A stretch of DNA of 5,751 bases from an uncultured Elusimicrobia bacterium (GTDB lineage Bacteria; Elusimicrobiota; Elusimicrobia; Elusimicrobiales; Elusimicrobiaceae): contig CAMUXX010000067.1 of the NCBI GenBank assembly GCA_947164805.1, positions 1 to 5,751 on the forward strand, given 5' to 3'. A model generated the notes under the pieces. It worked only from the letters and a program-made list of their open reading frames with translations, did not search any database and had not been told where the DNA came from. Shown here in pieces: positions 5,692 to 5,751 of the stretch; position 1 is the stretch's first letter; the number at the start of each line of letters is the position of its first letter. Position numbers and translations under genes: made by a program.

Positions 5692-5751
5692 ACAAAGTTT
5701 ATTTGATTCTTAGTTAACTCCTTAGGTACTAAATTATTCTTTATAGCATCA
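5577..5751 (-). pseudogene. KilA-N-domain protein fragment (C-terminal part), cut at both ends
   Basis: The minus strand is open from the right edge to a TAA at 5577-5579. The first 48 codons (5750 to 5607) resemble the region after the KilA-N DNA-binding domain in phage and Bacteroidetes-type KilA-N proteins: DAIKNNLVPKELT, then YAEEADVLNMALFG and ITAKEWREANPKLK. In proteins of this family that I recall, the text continues with a GNIRDYA-like segment; here it instead becomes unrelated residues and stops, because the DNA has crossed into the TPR gene. KilA-N proteins are usually encoded by phages or other mobile elements and are thought to bind DNA, some as antirepressors. The N-terminal domain would lie beyond position 5751. 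The family assignment is from memory of the family pattern, not a search. The gene faces the TPR gene tail to tail. Confidence 0.7.
5607..5631. other. Recombination or misassembly junction between TPR gene and KilA-N gene
   Basis: Left of this interval the plus strand reads as TPR protein (AFNLGLA is a good TPR helix start). Right of it the minus strand reads as KilA-N protein (REANPKLK fits down to 5607). The two readings overlap by about 19-25 bases, so the exact breakpoint cannot be placed; a short shared sequence at the joint is possible. No inverted repeat, target duplication or tRNA lies at the joint. Confidence 0.65.

Overview
This is an A+T-rich bacterial window with short intergenic gaps and no RNA genes, CRISPR array or complete mobile element that I can see. 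The organism cannot be fixed from it. Signal-peptide and signal-anchor proteins, an RsmD gene and an NarL/LuxR-type two-component pair fit many AT-rich gut or host-associated bacteria (Elusimicrobiota or Melainabacteria-like lineages are possible, but this is a guess). Two broken genes, one of them a chimera close to the right edge, also fit a draft or metagenomic assembly.

Layout. At the left, on the minus strand, is the first 146 codons of a secreted, Ala/Val/Pro-rich protein with a four-cysteine N-terminal segment; it runs off the window. It has a textbook sigma70 promoter and a strong Shine-Dalgarno. The gap at 441-544 is a divergent promoter region. To its right, all on the plus strand, come a small membrane-anchored coiled-coil protein of unknown function (545-1039), then a tight cluster: a cytosolic PAS-like/HisKA_3 histidine kinase (1143-2210), its NarL-type response regulator (2214-2693, broken), rsmD (2838-3413), a stand-alone RecB/Cas4-like PD-(D/E)XK nuclease with a cysteine cluster suited to an iron-sulfur centre (3410-4159), and a signal-anchored TPR protein (4165-5691). 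Gaps in this cluster are 3, 2 (to the regulator remnant), -4 and 5 nt, so it reads as one operon.

Two lesions dominate. (1) The response regulator changes frame inside its DNA-binding domain. The receiver is intact, but translation ends at 2691-2693, and the rest of the LuxR-type helix-turn-helix continues in the +1 frame to 2835. About eight residues of the first HTH helix are missing, pointing to a deletion of roughly 26 nt rather than a one-base error. (2) The TPR gene appears to be cut at about 5607-5631. Beyond this the sequence makes sense on the opposite strand as the C-terminal part of a KilA-N-domain protein, itself cut at the same point. This is a tail-to-tail chimera from recombination, element insertion or misassembly.

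How the parts may work together: the kinase and regulator form a soluble two-component pair whose output is probably lost if the lesion is real. The downstream rsmD (rRNA modification), nuclease and TPR scaffold look like co-transcribed housekeeping or DNA-processing genes, not targets of one obvious pathway. I do not see a convincing new multi-gene system. The best second looks are the two lesions, the near-leaderless starts at 545 and 1143, the altered catalytic motif in RsmD, and the orphan Fe-S-type nuclease.
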